The translations under genes and the position numbers were made by a program. From NCBI GenBank assembly GCA_002794775.1, contig NBAY01000055.1:1-64000 (forward strand): 64,000 bases of DNA, given 5' to 3'. Below are positions 47,103 to 58,163 of the stretch, piece by piece; positions within the stretch are counted from its first letter, which is position 1, and each line of letters opens with the position of its first letter. Source of the DNA: Porodaedalea pini. Lineage: Eukaryota > Basidiomycota > Agaricomycetes > Hymenochaetales > Hymenochaetaceae. Below the pieces are notes generated by a model that searched no databases, had not been told where the DNA came from, and worked only from the letters and a program-made list of their open reading frames with translations.

Positions 47103-49453
47103 CTACTTTGTGCCGAGGGAGAGCGGCACATAGCTGTTCGTCTTCCCGCTGAGCTCCGCCTGGAGGCGCAGTGCGCGCGGGGCATCGAACTTGTCCATCA
47201 TAACCTCGACGAGCTGGATCTCCTTCGCAGCAGCAAAGTCCGCATCATCGAGCAATGCGCTGAGCTCGTCCTTCGTGTGCACGGTGTACGACTTGCCGAC
47301 GGGCGCGTCGTTCCCCTGGAACACGGAGAGCAGGGCCGTCCACTTCCAATTGGAGATGTCGTTGTATTTTCTGGAAAGCGTCGATACATGAGTGGACGTG
47401 AAGTGAAAGGATAGTGAAAGAAGAGCACATACCGCTCGCGTCCGTGCAGGTAGCGTTCGATGGTGTACCCGGAGTTGTTGAGTACGAAGAGAATGGGCTT
47501 TACGCCTACGCGGATCATGCTCGAGATCTCCTGGACCGTCAATTGACTGCCACACAAACGTCAAACGTCAGCCGTCGTGTTTAAGATAGAGGAGTACCAT
47601 TCGACTCACAGACTGCCATCTCCAACGAAGAGGATCGTGCGGTTGAGCCCGAGGTCGCGCGCCGCTAGGGCAGCGCCGAGCGTGCTCCCAACCGTCCATC
47701 CGATGGAGCCCCAGAGAATCTGACTAAGGAACGCCGCTCCATCCGGAAGATGTACGTCAAGGATACCGAACGAGGACGTCCCGGTCTCCGCGACGATAAC
47801 GTCCTTTGGGCGGAAAAACTTGCCGACGCGCGGCCAGAGCCAGTCATGCGTAATGGTCGGGGAGGAATCACCGGCGTGCAACGCAGTGACGGATGCGACG
47901 GGCAACTTCGAGGCCTTCGGCGCATAGGGCTCGAGGCGCGCGGTCAGCGCTGGGAGAAGGTGCTTCATGACGAGGTCGGGGTAATGCGCGAAGCGTACCC
48001 GAGTGTGGTCAGAGTGAAGCTGAGCATACACAAGTAAGACACAATTCAGCGGGTGTTTTAAAGAAAAAGGGACTTGCCTCAATAGTACGGGAGGTGGGGA
48101 TGCTGTATGTGAAGTTACCGGTGTTGAAGTCGCTCTTGAGCGAGCCGATGGAGATGATGAGCTTCGCGGTCTCGACCTTTTCCTTGATGTCCGCGTGCGT
48201 GAGGGTACCAACATAGATCTGCCACACATTGTCAGTCCCAGCTTTATCTGGACATTTAAGAGACATACGCCTCCATAGCGCTCATCGCCTTCCCAAACCG
48301 CCCCCTTGCCCATCGGCGCCGCATACACAGGGAACCCGGTGCGGCGAACAAGTTCGCGTGTCTCCTCAATTACATGATGTCTCACTGCGCATGCGTCGAC
48401 CATAATAATCACGTTGCCGTGCGCCTCCTTAATTAAACTCAGGATCTCGTCGAGCACGAAGGCCTCCGTGTCTGGGTCATTTGGGGGCGGCTCAGTCGAG
48501 AGCGGCGTGAGCAGACGGCCGGACGGGATCTTCGCATACACGAGGTCTGTCGGCAACGTGAGATACACAGGGCGTGCGGTCGTTACGCACGCGGTGAGGA
48601 CGCGGTCAATCTCTGCTGCGATGACCTCCTTAGACAGCGGATGGGCCTGCGCGACGGTGAACTGCTGCGCAGCCTTTTCGTACGCATCGAAGCGTCCATC
48701 GCCGAGCGTGTGGTGCAGCATTGGCTTCGTCTTAATCTGCGTTGTGCTTGGGACACCGACGATGTGCAGAATAGGAACGTGTTCGGAGAAGGCTGGCGAC
48801 AAGAGTTTAGACTTCGTTTATGAAAGACATGCTTGACAGCGAAATTCACCTCCTGCGAGACCGTTCATCGCACTCAGCTCTCCAACTCCGAAGCTACCGA
48901 ATGATCGTCAATAATATGCTTCCTAGCACAAAGATGAACGTACGTTGTGAGAAGAACTCCAACACTCCTCCATTTAACTCGTGCATAACCGTCCGCAGCG
49001 TACGCGGCGTTGAGCTCGTTACTGGATATTGTTTGAGACAAAGTACCAGTGAGACATGTAACACACGCACCAATTTCCTACCCAATGTATATTTTTGTTG
49101 TCTTCGACCAAATCCTTTAAATAAGGGTCAGCGATAAAGGATTATTCAACATAATAATACATGCATACAAGGAAGCCTGATGAAGCGACATCAGTGTCTA
49201 TCGCGCTAGTCAGAGCGCATACAACTCACCAAGGTTGAAGTCTCCGGGTACGCCGAACATTTGCTACGCCAAAATCAGACCATCGTCGCCTTCAAGACGT
49301 AGAAGTTGCAGCACGTACCGTGACACCGAGCTGCTCGAGCCTAGCAAGGAGATAGTCTCCAACGTAAATGGGCTCGCCAGCATTATTGCCCTCAGCCGCC
49401 TGCTGGAGCGAGCTGACCTCCTGCTTGAGGCGCGAGATTTCTTCCGTTGTCAT
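47103..49453 (-). CDS. PDC1: Pyruvate decarboxylase
   Basis: Cytosolic thiamine-diphosphate enzyme that converts pyruvate to acetaldehyde and CO2 in ethanol fermentation. The start at 49453 gives [20 protein letters not shown], a hydrophilic extension of about 26 residues before the usual [17 protein letters not shown] and [10 protein letters not shown]. Then [71 protein letters not shown] (the HH pair used in catalysis) and a middle domain ([20 protein letters not shown]). The ThDP site reads GDGSL, then [20 protein letters not shown] and [10 protein letters not shown]. The end is [20 protein letters not shown]. About eight exons. All motifs are present, so it should be active. Indolepyruvate decarboxylase is a less likely alternative. 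Confidence 0.92.
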
Positions 49454-50311
49454 TGTAGATGTTGAGGTAGCAAAACAAGATGCTGTTGAACAAGGATGGC
49501 GAGGGGCTGCTCCTTATATACGAGTGTGCGGCGCGAGTGCGATCTGACACGGTGCTCTCCGTTCCGTCTGCGTCCGACCGTCTTCATTGAACTATTTCCT
49601 CAGAAGTCAGTGAAACAATTACAACATTCTGAGCAAGATAGATATCTAATATTCTAAGTAGTTACACATGCTATACCGAATGATGAATACTTTACGCGTA
49701 TAATATGTGTTACAGCGATAGAGCAGAGAGTAGTACGTCAGAGCGATCGACGGGCCGAGATGGATGTATGCGCTAAGATTCGGAACTTGCTGCACTATTT
49801 ATGTATCCCAATAGTTCCGATCGAGGCGTTGGCACAGAAACTAAGGCCTCATTCTCATTAATATTAGCATCTGGCTGGGCTGGTTCGCAGTTGATTAGAC
49901 GGTTGGGGAAAGTTGGCAACACATCGATAGGATGTGTTTATTTCTGCGTGAGGCCATGTAGCACTCACTATTGAAATAAGACTAATTTCGCATACAGGCA
50001 ACTATCTACACTATGCTAGTCATATTCTGTCAATGTTTGAAGGCTTTAGACGACTCCAAATATCGCCAACGGTTCTCGATGCGACCTGCCGAACCTCGAT
50101 CAGAACTACTTCATCTGCATCCGTCAGCTCACCCACGACCCGGCGGGCGAGACCCACTTCTTCAGTGCGCCGAGATCCTAGGCTGCGCCGATTTACGGAG
50201 CTTGGAGGCCCATCGCACACCATGCATGATCCGCGTGGAAGAGGTCGTACCTGTATCGTCGCAAAGCGAAGAGGAAACTATGGAAGAATCTTTACCCTTA
50301 AGAGAACAGAA
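49454..50311. other. Intergenic region, PDC promoter and duplication edge
   Basis: About 860 bp. The first few hundred should be the PDC promoter. From about 50030 the sequence begins to resemble 23780 onward, the left edge of the direct duplication. An open frame (50033-50326, plus) has no recognised motif. Confidence 0.5.
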
Positions 50312-52010
50312 TCAAGTCACTCCTAGTGACGGCTCGCCATCATTCTCCTTATCGGCTTCGATGGTCCAAGCGAGGTACGCTCTTATCGGTTTCAAAGAGA
50401 AAGAGAATAAATTAATTGAGTCGTCCGAGTACGGAGATGTGATACGTACTTGAAGTACACTTGCGCCGACTCTTCATACGGGTCCTCTACATTCATGGCT
50501 TCGTTGTGTGCTGCCTTGATCTCCAGAGCTTGGACCGCCGCCTTCAGAAGTTGTCAGCATCTCTGATTCTCGGGCGTGTTACGTTCCACGAGAGACTTAC
50601 CGTTGCGAACAAGACACGGTTCTTTGCCATTCCCACTTTCAAAGCCTGTCCTATTCGCGAGAATTGTCAATGCCGTGCATCCTTCCAATTATCGGTCTCC
50701 ATGAATTCACTTACCAGTCAGGGTCTCTTCGCCCGCACTGTCAATAGCAGGTTCAAATAGCTTGATCTCTGCGTCTTCTGCCGCCTCCTTCGCGAGCCTT
50801 AGCATATCGTACACTTCAAATGGGACCGAAGCGAGAGCTATGCTTTCGAAGGGTTCTATAGGTTCAATTTAATTTCAGAGTCAGGAAGCCAATATACAAA
50901 AGATAGGAGAACGCACGAACGAAGACTAGTGCGGCCTCATCCTCCGCTGATCCACCGCGTCCGTCGGAGATCTGCCAGAGACCGGCAAGGAATACATTAT
51001 TCGTTAATATCTGCGCACAAAAGCGTAGCACAGGGAGAACTATACCTGGTACTCAGCATAGCTAGATAATGTCAGGTCCCTGACAAAGGGAAAGTAAAGT
51101 AACACTCACGGTTTCATAAACGGTAAGTCTATCGCGTCTACGGAGGGTACGAATGCGCGAGCTTGTGAACCTTGTGAATCCGGGGCGGATCGCGCGAAAG
51201 CAGCCAGGGAAAGTGGGAGGAGCAAGCGAATGACGTTCATAAAGGGAGACTAGTATTGCGTGGCCAGCACACGAAGGAATCGCCCAGTGCGCCGCGTTCT
51301 CACAGCGATACGGACCTCAACAGATCAATGGAAGAAGGGATCGAAGGTGCGAGGGCCGCATTCGCAGCTCAGCAGGACGCATTATAACACCACTCGAGAA
51401 GTTCTAAGAATAAGACCAGCAATCAGACAGGCGCCTCACGACGAACGGCTACACAGATCATTTGTGGTTTGGTCTCACATTAAAGATCATCAGACGAACA
51501 AGATGGCAGACAGCAGGCGTCGGTACGGACAGCAAGTTTTTGCGCAATATCATTGATGTCCTTGTTGTCTGAGGAGGCCTTGATAGGCAACACACGGGAA
51601 CGTAAGGAACAGACTGCCAGCGCTGCTTCTGAAAAGATTTCAGCTTCAAAAAAACAACAGAAGATAAAGGAGCTTCAGTTTAGAACGTGTCTATTGTTAG
51701 AGCTCGGTGGAAATGGCTGATTAGACTTGCAATTGTCTCCGGCCGATTTGTATTGACATATGTGCTGCGCACTGTAGACGGTGGGAGACTCGGAGAATGT
51801 CGAAGAGGCGAGTTGACAACGGTTGCTTCAACTTGTCAACAACAGCGCTACGTGCAAGGGAAAATCAGCGGCTATATATAGCATGTATATTTATAGCTGA
51901 ACATTTGGCTCAAAATAATTGAGGGGAAAGAAAAGAAAGAGGGGAAATACTGCACCTATTTCCGACTTAAAGCATCCATATACACCCGGAGAGTCGCTCG
52001 TAGGCTACCA
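50200..52010. repeat. Direct segmental duplication, right copy
   Basis: Counterpart of 23950-25830, same orientation, about 26 kb away. It contains secreted-protein paralog 2 and its 5' flank. Matching landmarks include AAGATCATCAGACGAACA (25304 and 51484) and TTTGTATTGA(T/C)AT(A/C)TGTGC. Confidence 0.75.
50312..51240 (-). CDS. Small secreted protein, paralog 2 (intact)
   Basis: No known family. A consistent seven-exon model of about 200 residues can be read. The start at 51240 gives a signal peptide MNVIRLLLPLSLAAFARSAP, then SQGSQARAFVPSVDAIDLPF. Exon 2 is LTLSSYAEYQ. Exon 3 is ILTNNVFLAGLWQISDGRGG followed by SAEDEAALVFV. Exon 4 is QPFESIALASVPFEVYDMLR followed by LAKEAAEDAEIKLFEPAID. Exon 5 is QALKVGMAKNRVLFAT, exon 6 AAVQALEIKAAHNEAMNVED, and exon 7 AYLAWTIEADKENDGEPSLG with the stop at 50312. 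All six introns are 45-70 nt with canonical ends, and phases agree throughout. The mature protein is helical-looking, acidic and without cysteine, unlike typical disulphide-rich secreted effectors. Export outside the cell is inferred. Confidence 0.7.
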
Positions 52011-52672
52011 ACCAGCCAAGGAGGTTTCGTGTTCGACATGATGCAAGAGAGAAACACGACAAGTTCCATGGGAAAGCGAGCCTCTTTTTGAGTTGAAAGC
52101 AGAGCCGCGTTCTGTTTGTGATTCAGTGTGAAAAGCAGATTGCATCCCTCGCGGTTGTCGATGCCTCTAGACATATGGCTTTCGGCACATGCATGCTCTT
52201 GACAGAGTATTATGATGACACACTTCAGCTCGATCGCGTTCTCAGAGAGCATAATCTAGTACTCACCAAGCTCGTCGCACATCCTTCCAGAGGCAAGCTA
52301 CTAGTAATAGTACAACTTGTACACACTACAGTATGTCAAAGTCCTGATCGCGATCGTATTTGCAGTAACCCAAGTCCCTAGAAGTTCTGCACGTCCGTAG
52401 AGAGTACAGACAAGTCAATCGACAGTCAAGCAGTCGCTAGCCAGCCGGAACGGGCTCTAGAGCTCAAAATTTATACGCATCTTGGGCAGAAATGAACAAG
52501 AGGACCAGAGCTGTGCACAGGTTGCAGTGCATACCTTAGAGCCCGCTCGGCTCTTAGCTTGTATTTGAATTTGTTTACATAAGTAAACTGTGGTTTGGCC
52601 TGCGTTACGTCACGCGATCTTCAAGTGTCCGTGTCTGCACACCGCGCCAAACTATTCCACTTCCTGTCCACC
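52011..52672. other. Intergenic region upstream of FEN1
   Basis: About 660 bp with no supported gene. The last ~100 bp holds GCGTTACGTCACGCGATC near 52604, a CRE/ATF-like TACGTCA core close to the FEN1 start. Regulatory use is inferred. Confidence 0.45.
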
Positions 52673-54355
52673 ATGGGTATCAAAGGCCTCACCGCCCTCA
52701 TTTCTGAGCATGCCCCCAGAGCTATTGCAGTGCGAGACTACATTTATATATATCTCTTAAGGAAGACATGCTGATAATTTATGCAGGAGCATGAAATAAA
52801 GACGCTCTTCGGGCGCAAAGTCGCCATCGACGCGTCCATGTCTATTTACCAGTTTCTCATCGCCGTCCGACAGAAGGACGGCGAAATGCTTACGAATGAC
52901 GCGGGCGAAACCACCAGTCATCTCATGGGCTTTTTCTATCGTACCATTCGCATCGTCGAAAATGGTATAAAGCCCGCCTATGTGTTCGATGGCAAGCCAC
53001 CCGAGCTCAAGTCTGGTGTCGTGAGTTTCTCAAAATATCTTAGCATGCAAAAGTGTGGGACTGAGAGCTCTACTGTGTAGCTTGCGAAGCGGTTTGAGAA
53101 GCGAGAAGAGGCAAAAGAGGAGGGTGAAGAGGCGAAAGAGACGGGCACCACAGAAGATATGGACCGGTTCAGCAGAAGACAAGTCAAAGTCACGCGAGAG
53201 CACAATGAGGAATGCCGTAAGCTACTCAAGCTTATGGGGATACCTGTCGTCATTGTGAGCTCGAATCCTCTTCAAGTCACATTCATCTCTTACTAGCTTC
53301 CTTAGGCTCCTTCAGAGGCGGAGGCACAGTGTGCAGAACTTGCGCGTGGCGGAAAGGTCTGTCATGCTCAATAATTCGTGACCTGTCAATGACTTTAACG
53401 CTCGACGTCCAGGTCTACGCAGCGGGTTCTGAAGATATGGATACCCTTACTTTCGCAACGCCCGTTCTGTACCGTCATCTCACCTTCTCGGAGGCGAAGA
53501 AACAGCCCATCAGTGAAATTAACCTGCAGAAGGCACTCGAAGGGCTGGAAATGGACATGTCACAGGCAAGCACGTCTCTATCACCTTAATAATCAGCTCG
53601 ACTTACTGGGAACTTAGTTCATCGACCTCTGCATCCTTCTCGGCTGCGATTACCTCGAGCCTATCAAAGGCGTTGGTCCGAAATCGGCCCTCAAGCTAAT
53701 CCGTGAGCACGGGAATCTGCGTGCGGTCGTCGAGCATTTGCGTGAAAAGTACGACTTTTGTCTAATCAGTCTGCCTGTCTTGCCTGCGGGTTAATTTCCT
53801 TCTTCATTAACGTAGGTCAGCAGTGAAGGAGGATGCTGCAGAGGAAGGAAAGAAGAAGAAAAGTGGTGTCTTAGTCCCGGAGGAGTGGCCCTGGGAAGAG
53901 GCAAAAAAGGTATTTGAGAAGCCCGACGTACTCCCCTCAGACGAAGTCGAACTAGATTGGAAAGCTCCCGACGTCGATGGGCTGATACAGTTTCTTGTCA
54001 CCGAGAAGGGCTTCAAGTAAGCTGTACAGTTCCCCCTTAAATTCTTTAATTTTGCTAATTTTGAATATCTTTTCCAGTGAGGAACGCGTACGAAAAGGAG
54101 CAGAAAAGCTCGCCAAATTTTTGAACTCGAAGCAGCAAGGTCGCCTGGATGGCTTCTTCACTGTGCAGCAAAAAGCGCCGCCAGAGAAAGGCGACAAGTC
54201 TAAAGGAAAGAGCAAGGATGGCAAGGGGAAGGGAACAAAGCGCAAGGTCCGTCTAAGCTCGGCCAGCGCACACGTTCGCTAGATACTCAAGCAATGAATG
54301 ATCTTTACAGACAAATGAAAAGGACCCTTCAACAAGCAAGAAAAAGAAGACTTAG
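52673..54355 (+). CDS. RAD27: Flap endonuclease 1
   Basis: Structure-specific nuclease that removes 5' flaps during Okazaki-fragment maturation and long-patch base excision repair. Exon 1 (52673-52729) is [19 protein letters not shown]; exon 2 starts at 52787 with [20 protein letters not shown]. Metal-binding acidic residues are in place: Asp of AIDAS, Asp of [12 protein letters not shown], Glu pair of [17 protein letters not shown], Asp pair of [10 protein letters not shown], and Asp of [20 protein letters not shown]. The PCNA-binding box is QGRLDGFF near the end, followed by a Lys-rich tail ending STSKKKKT. About eight exons. Compared with the animal form it has a slightly longer linker before [20 protein letters not shown] (Lys/Glu-rich, [11 protein letters not shown]). 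Complete and apparently functional. Confidence 0.95.
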
Positions 54356-54558
54356 TAAATTGCACTTTGTGTCTTTGGTATACTTTATACTTTTGGATCA
54401 TCTCCGTACCGTAATACTTGCGACACCTTTTTGGCACACCACGCTATCGCTATCGCTGTCCTCTACGTAACTATTGTACAATATAAAACGGCGTACACCG
54501 AATTCAGGTGCATATAATACGCAAAGCCCAAGCATTGTGAAAGTCGGCATGACAGAAA

Positions 54559-56370
54559 TCAAAGCTCTTCGTCTTTCCCACTCCAGCTGGCCTTCACCCA
54601 TCCGCCCTCCGCCGACTCTGTCTCGTCTATCTGGCTCACTTCCTCCCACTCAGACTCGTCGGGCCTCGCTCCGAGGTTCAGCTCACCCATTTTTTCATCC
54701 ATGTCGGAAGTGACATATAGATCATCGTCGTCCTCGAAGTCGCTTTGGTATACATTCCCACTGCGAGATGGGCCTGCCTCAGGCGCGGACTCGAGCTGAT
54801 GAGACGGCACACTGGAGACATCCACAAGTGTGAATGCAAGAGGATCGTGCGCAAACCGCACGGTCAGTTCGAGCAGCAACGCGCCTCGACCGTCGTGCAG
54901 AAGCCGCGCGTCCTCCAGCCCGCGGAACGAGTTGTAGTCATATGGACCTGCACAGAAACACGGCGAAAGTGTCGCCTCAGTCGTGCCAGGTCCTGCCGCC
55001 GCGATCGGGCGTAGCAGCGTGCGCGGGAGAAGTAGCTCAACGGGTCCGTCGCTCTCGAACCCGAAGGCATTGCCACTGGCTCTTGGTGCCGAGCTGGTCC
55101 CAAAGCTCTGGCCCTGTTGCTCGCGCTCGGGTGCGATGACCTTCACGCGTGCGTCCATGATCAGTGCGAATTCTTCGCCCGGGATGCACGGTGTCGACCC
55201 GCCTGGGCCATCGAGGAGCTCAAGTTTGAGCATGTTGCTGTCGACTTTGAGGCGCCACGCACGGCGGGCAGCTAGGAACTCGATGGCGACATGCGTAGAT
55301 GCTGCAACGGGCGGCGCTGGCTTCCTACTAGTCGAAGTTGACGACCCGAGATTGATGGTCGCAGCGTCCTGTATTTGCGAAAGGCGTGACGCAAAGTGTG
55401 GTATACTAATCAGGGCGGTGAAGTCTAAGTTGGATGGCTGAGCGCATGGGATGTTGCCACGTACGCCGCCGAGAGGAGTAACGGAGATGTCGTACTCAAA
55501 GGGCCGCAGCTGCCCCTTTCCGGACTGCGCTTCGGACACTATAGGACGCAGGTACTGAAACAGCCTATTACCCTCGTACTCGTCGTACCTGCGTAAGCAG
55601 GCCGTGCGAACGACGTTCATTTGCACGCCCATCTTTCCATGCGCCAGGACATTCTCACTCCAGTGCTCGATGAGATAGAGCACCATTTCAAGCCCGGTAC
55701 CAAGCTCGGCATCGTTGATGCCGTCCCAGTCGGGCTGGCAGCCCATGAGCTCGTACATGAGTGCGGATACACCGAGGGGCTCCATGGGTTCGCTCAGGAT
55801 ATCACGGAAGGGAATACCAAGGTTTGATGCTTCGGCCGAGGCTCTGCAATCATCGAGTAGGGCGACGCGCTCTAAGGGACTAGATACTTCGGATAATATG
55901 GCAGACAATATCATTTCACGCAGCGAGTTGCGCGCAGAAAAATCCACTCGAGGCGATGCCATGCAAAGACATGATTCTTGAAGAGGGGAGATCACAGGAG
56001 CTTCTTGGGGAGATGAGCTGCTAGGATGATTTCGCAGGGTGTTCTGCCGAGTAGTGCGCCGAATGTGATGGCCCGAGTTGTCACGAAGTAGAGGCGTGCG
56101 CGAATCTAAGCTGGTGCGAGCACTGGTACTTGAAGGCCAGAACTGACGTTCCAGGTCGAAATCCTCCGAGAGCGAGGTGGGTGATTGAGCGAACGATGTG
56201 TTTCTGGAAGTTCGCAGCGACTCGGACTGTCTGGTCTCGAAAGCACTGGCATTATCGTCCAGTAGATTGAAACTTATAAGAGACGCAGATGCTTGGACTT
56301 GCTGATGACTGGGAGCGCGGCTAGGGTCGGCCCACATCGTGGTTAGAAGCAAAGGTGCTGCGACGCCCAA
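54559..56370 (-). CDS. Hypothetical 603-residue protein
   Basis: A single-exon gene, unusual among its intron-rich neighbours. I recognise no named domain. The N-terminal ~130 residues are Ser/Thr-rich and look disordered (ASASLISFNLLDDNASAFET). A folded-looking middle begins at RNSLREMILSAILSEVSSPL and includes SALMYELMGCQPDWDGINDA and EHWSENVLAHGKMGVQMNVV. The C-terminal ~80 residues are acidic (DFEDDDDLYVTSDMDEKMGE, WEEVSQIDETESAEGGWVKA). An alternative start is the Met at 56337 (MWADPSRAPS). It converges on FEN1 with 203 bp between stops. The acidic tail and lack of membrane segments suggest a soluble, perhaps scaffolding protein; that is a guess. Confidence 0.75.
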   Translation of the reverse strand: MGVAAPLLLTTMWADPSRAPSHQQVQASASLISFNLLDDNASAFETRQSESLRTSRNTSFAQSPTSLSEDFDLERQFWPSSTSARTSLDSRTPLLRDNSGHHIRRTTRQNTLRNHPSSSSPQEAPVISPLQESCLCMASPRVDFSARNSLREMILSAILSEVSSPLERVALLDDCRASAEASNLGIPFRDILSEPMEPLGVSALMYELMGCQPDWDGINDAELGTGLEMVLYLIEHWSENVLAHGKMGVQMNVVRTACLRRYDEYEGNRLFQYLRPIVSEAQSGKGQLRPFEYDISVTPLGGVRGNIPCAQPSNLDFTALISIPHFASRLSQIQDAATINLGSSTSTSRKPAPPVAASTHVAIEFLAARRAWRLKVDSNMLKLELLDGPGGSTPCIPGEEFALIMDARVKVIAPEREQQGQSFGTSSAPRASGNAFGFESDGPVELLLPRTLLRPIAAAGPGTTEATLSPCFCAGPYDYNSFRGLEDARLLHDGRGALLLELTVRFAHDPLAFTLVDVSSVPSHQLESAPEAGPSRSGNVYQSDFEDDDDLYVTSDMDEKMGELNLGARPDESEWEEVSQIDETESAEGGWVKASWSGKDEEL

Positions 56371-56548
56371 GGCGCTTGGGTCCCGCAGGGAAGGTATAGC
56401 TCTGAGCGCTACTTTGCGCCCATCAAGATTTCACTTCCAGATATATCCTGGGATGCCTTGAAATTTTCAAGAAGGCCTCAACAGATTAGTATCTCAAAAG
56501 CCATGTAGTGGAACTCGTTGTGCAGAGTGGTCATGGTAAGAACGATAA

Positions 56549-56575
56549 GGGTGTGTTCGGCTGCAATTTTTCGTG
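56549..56575 (+). repeat. PIF/Harbinger left terminal inverted repeat
   Basis: Starts GGGTGTGTTCGGCTGCAAT. Over 27 bp it matches the reverse complement of 60835-60861 with one mismatch. A second, internal TIR-like copy, GGGTGCGTTCGGCTGC, lies at 56641-56656. Confidence 0.9.
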
Positions 56576-56829
56576 AGATACTCCCCGCCAAAAAAGAGAT
56601 CACGATCGCGTGCGATCATGATTTCTGATGTTGCGATAGAGGGTGCGTTCGGCTGCCTCTATTGCAACCGCGTATCTCTTTCTGTGACCCCAACATGCGT
56701 GCTAAGGACAAAAAACAGGGCTGGCCCACTTTTGAGTTCCATCTACATATATTTTGGTACGTCTTTTCTTACTACTGCAACTCTGTGAAGACTGACCTCC
56801 ATTTTGCTCCTTCTGTGCACAACTCACCT

Positions 56830-58034
56830 ATGCCTGCTGATGACAGATGCATCTGGAACACGGCCCAAGAGGCCACTCTCATCCAAGTACTCAAGAGAGC
56901 GAAGGATGATGGCCTGCAGGCTGAGAATGGGTGGAAACCACAGTCCTACACCAATGCTGTTGACGCATTGGCAGGCACTGAGAAGGACAGTGGTGGGCCA
57001 CAGAAGGGAGTCGGTCCTGTGAAGGCACGTTATCAACGTGTAAGTATTCAGCCTATTGACGTATGATTTCTCTTTTCTCATTGTTTGCTCATTCCACTGG
57101 TAGCTCAAGGCTGAATACCGTGAGGTCAAGAAGTTGCGTGAGGCCTCAGGCTTTGGCTGGGACCCAGATCTTCAGGTTGTGACAGCTGCAGGAGATGTAT
57201 GGGAACGGTATCTTCAGGTGAGCTGTTTGTTTTGCCTTTACTATTGTTCTGTTCGACTCAAACATAACAGGTGCATCCTAAGGCAAAACCATGGCGAAAA
57301 AAAGCCTTTCCACTATATGACGACATGGCAGACCTGGTAGACAGTGTCGTTGCTGATGGTAGAAGTGCATTCAGGCCTGGTCGCGCATCTGCAAGAGCAA
57401 GCATGAACGCAAGCACGAGCACGAGCACTAGTACAAACACTATGAACATGGATGCTGATATGGCTATAGGGGAAGGGTTAGATGAGGAGAATGAGGGCGA
57501 GCTTGAATCAGTCAATCCCATGGTGCACGCAGCTAGTAAGGTATGTCCACACCTGACACTATGAATATCACAGATCCTGTCACCGGAGCAACATACTTGC
57601 ATCCAAGACATCATACAGGAATGTAAAGTATGCAGTCAATGCTGACTTGTTCTTTACAGGAGGATGCCATATTGTCGCAGAAACGCCTAGCCACACCTGA
57701 CGAAGATGAAGCAAGCATTCCAAAGAAGAAAAGTCGTCAGTCAGGTGCTGCCGCTATTTTCGCCTTGAGTGAATCAATCGAGACTGTTGTCGGCGCGATG
57801 ACTGCTACCTCTGAGGAAACAAGCTCCCAGATCCCACAGACATCGCCGCAGCGCAAGACAGCTGCTATTCGTACAATTGAACAAGACGAGGAGCTGTCGG
57901 ATACGGAAATGGTTGAGGTCGCAGATATGATCAGGGAGAGGACAGATATTGCAGATGCATATCTAGCCTTGACGAAGAAGACCACGCGTACTGCATTTTT
58001 GCAGAAGGCCCTCGATAAGCACAAGTACGCATAG
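56830..58034 (+). CDS. Myb/SANT-like protein of the PIF/Harbinger element
   Basis: Second gene of PIF/Harbinger elements. It is thought to bring the transposase to the nucleus and to the element ends. The start at 56830 gives MPADDRCIWNTAQEATLIQV, then LKRAKDDGLQAENGWKPQSY, GVGPVKARYQRLKAEYREVK and EASGFGWDPDLQVVTAAGDV, a Myb/SANT-like domain typical of these proteins. Exon 1 ends at 57039 (donor GTAAGT). Further exons add HPKAKPWRKKAFPLYDDMAD, a Ser/Thr-Asn repeat (STSTSTSTNTMNMD), an acidic stretch, a nuclear-localisation-like PKKKSRQSG, and a helical end (VADMIRERTDIADAYLALTK). The stop is at 58034. The frame is open through all exons. Confidence 0.85.
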
Positions 58035-58130
58035 TTCTATTTTTCTAGTATGCTCTCAATATAGGAAATGTCAGTCATCGTCTAAACCACCATACAACAA
58101 TGAAGATCAAGCACGTGTGGACAATGAAGA

Positions 58131-58163
58131 CTATATACCAGAGCCAACGACATCCTTGGTGTC
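58131..58163. repeat. 33-nt direct repeat bracketing the captured fragment (left)
   Basis: Core ATACCAGAGCCAACGACAT, same orientation as the copy at 59266-59298; 3 mismatches in 33 positions. It lies 97 bp after the stop of the Myb/SANT gene. Confidence 0.85.

Noticed and set aside
57370..57450. Short tandem repeat (AGCACGAGC and similar) that might be a microsatellite array.
   Set aside because: It is the Ser/Thr low-complexity coding stretch of the Myb/SANT gene and too short for an array of its own.
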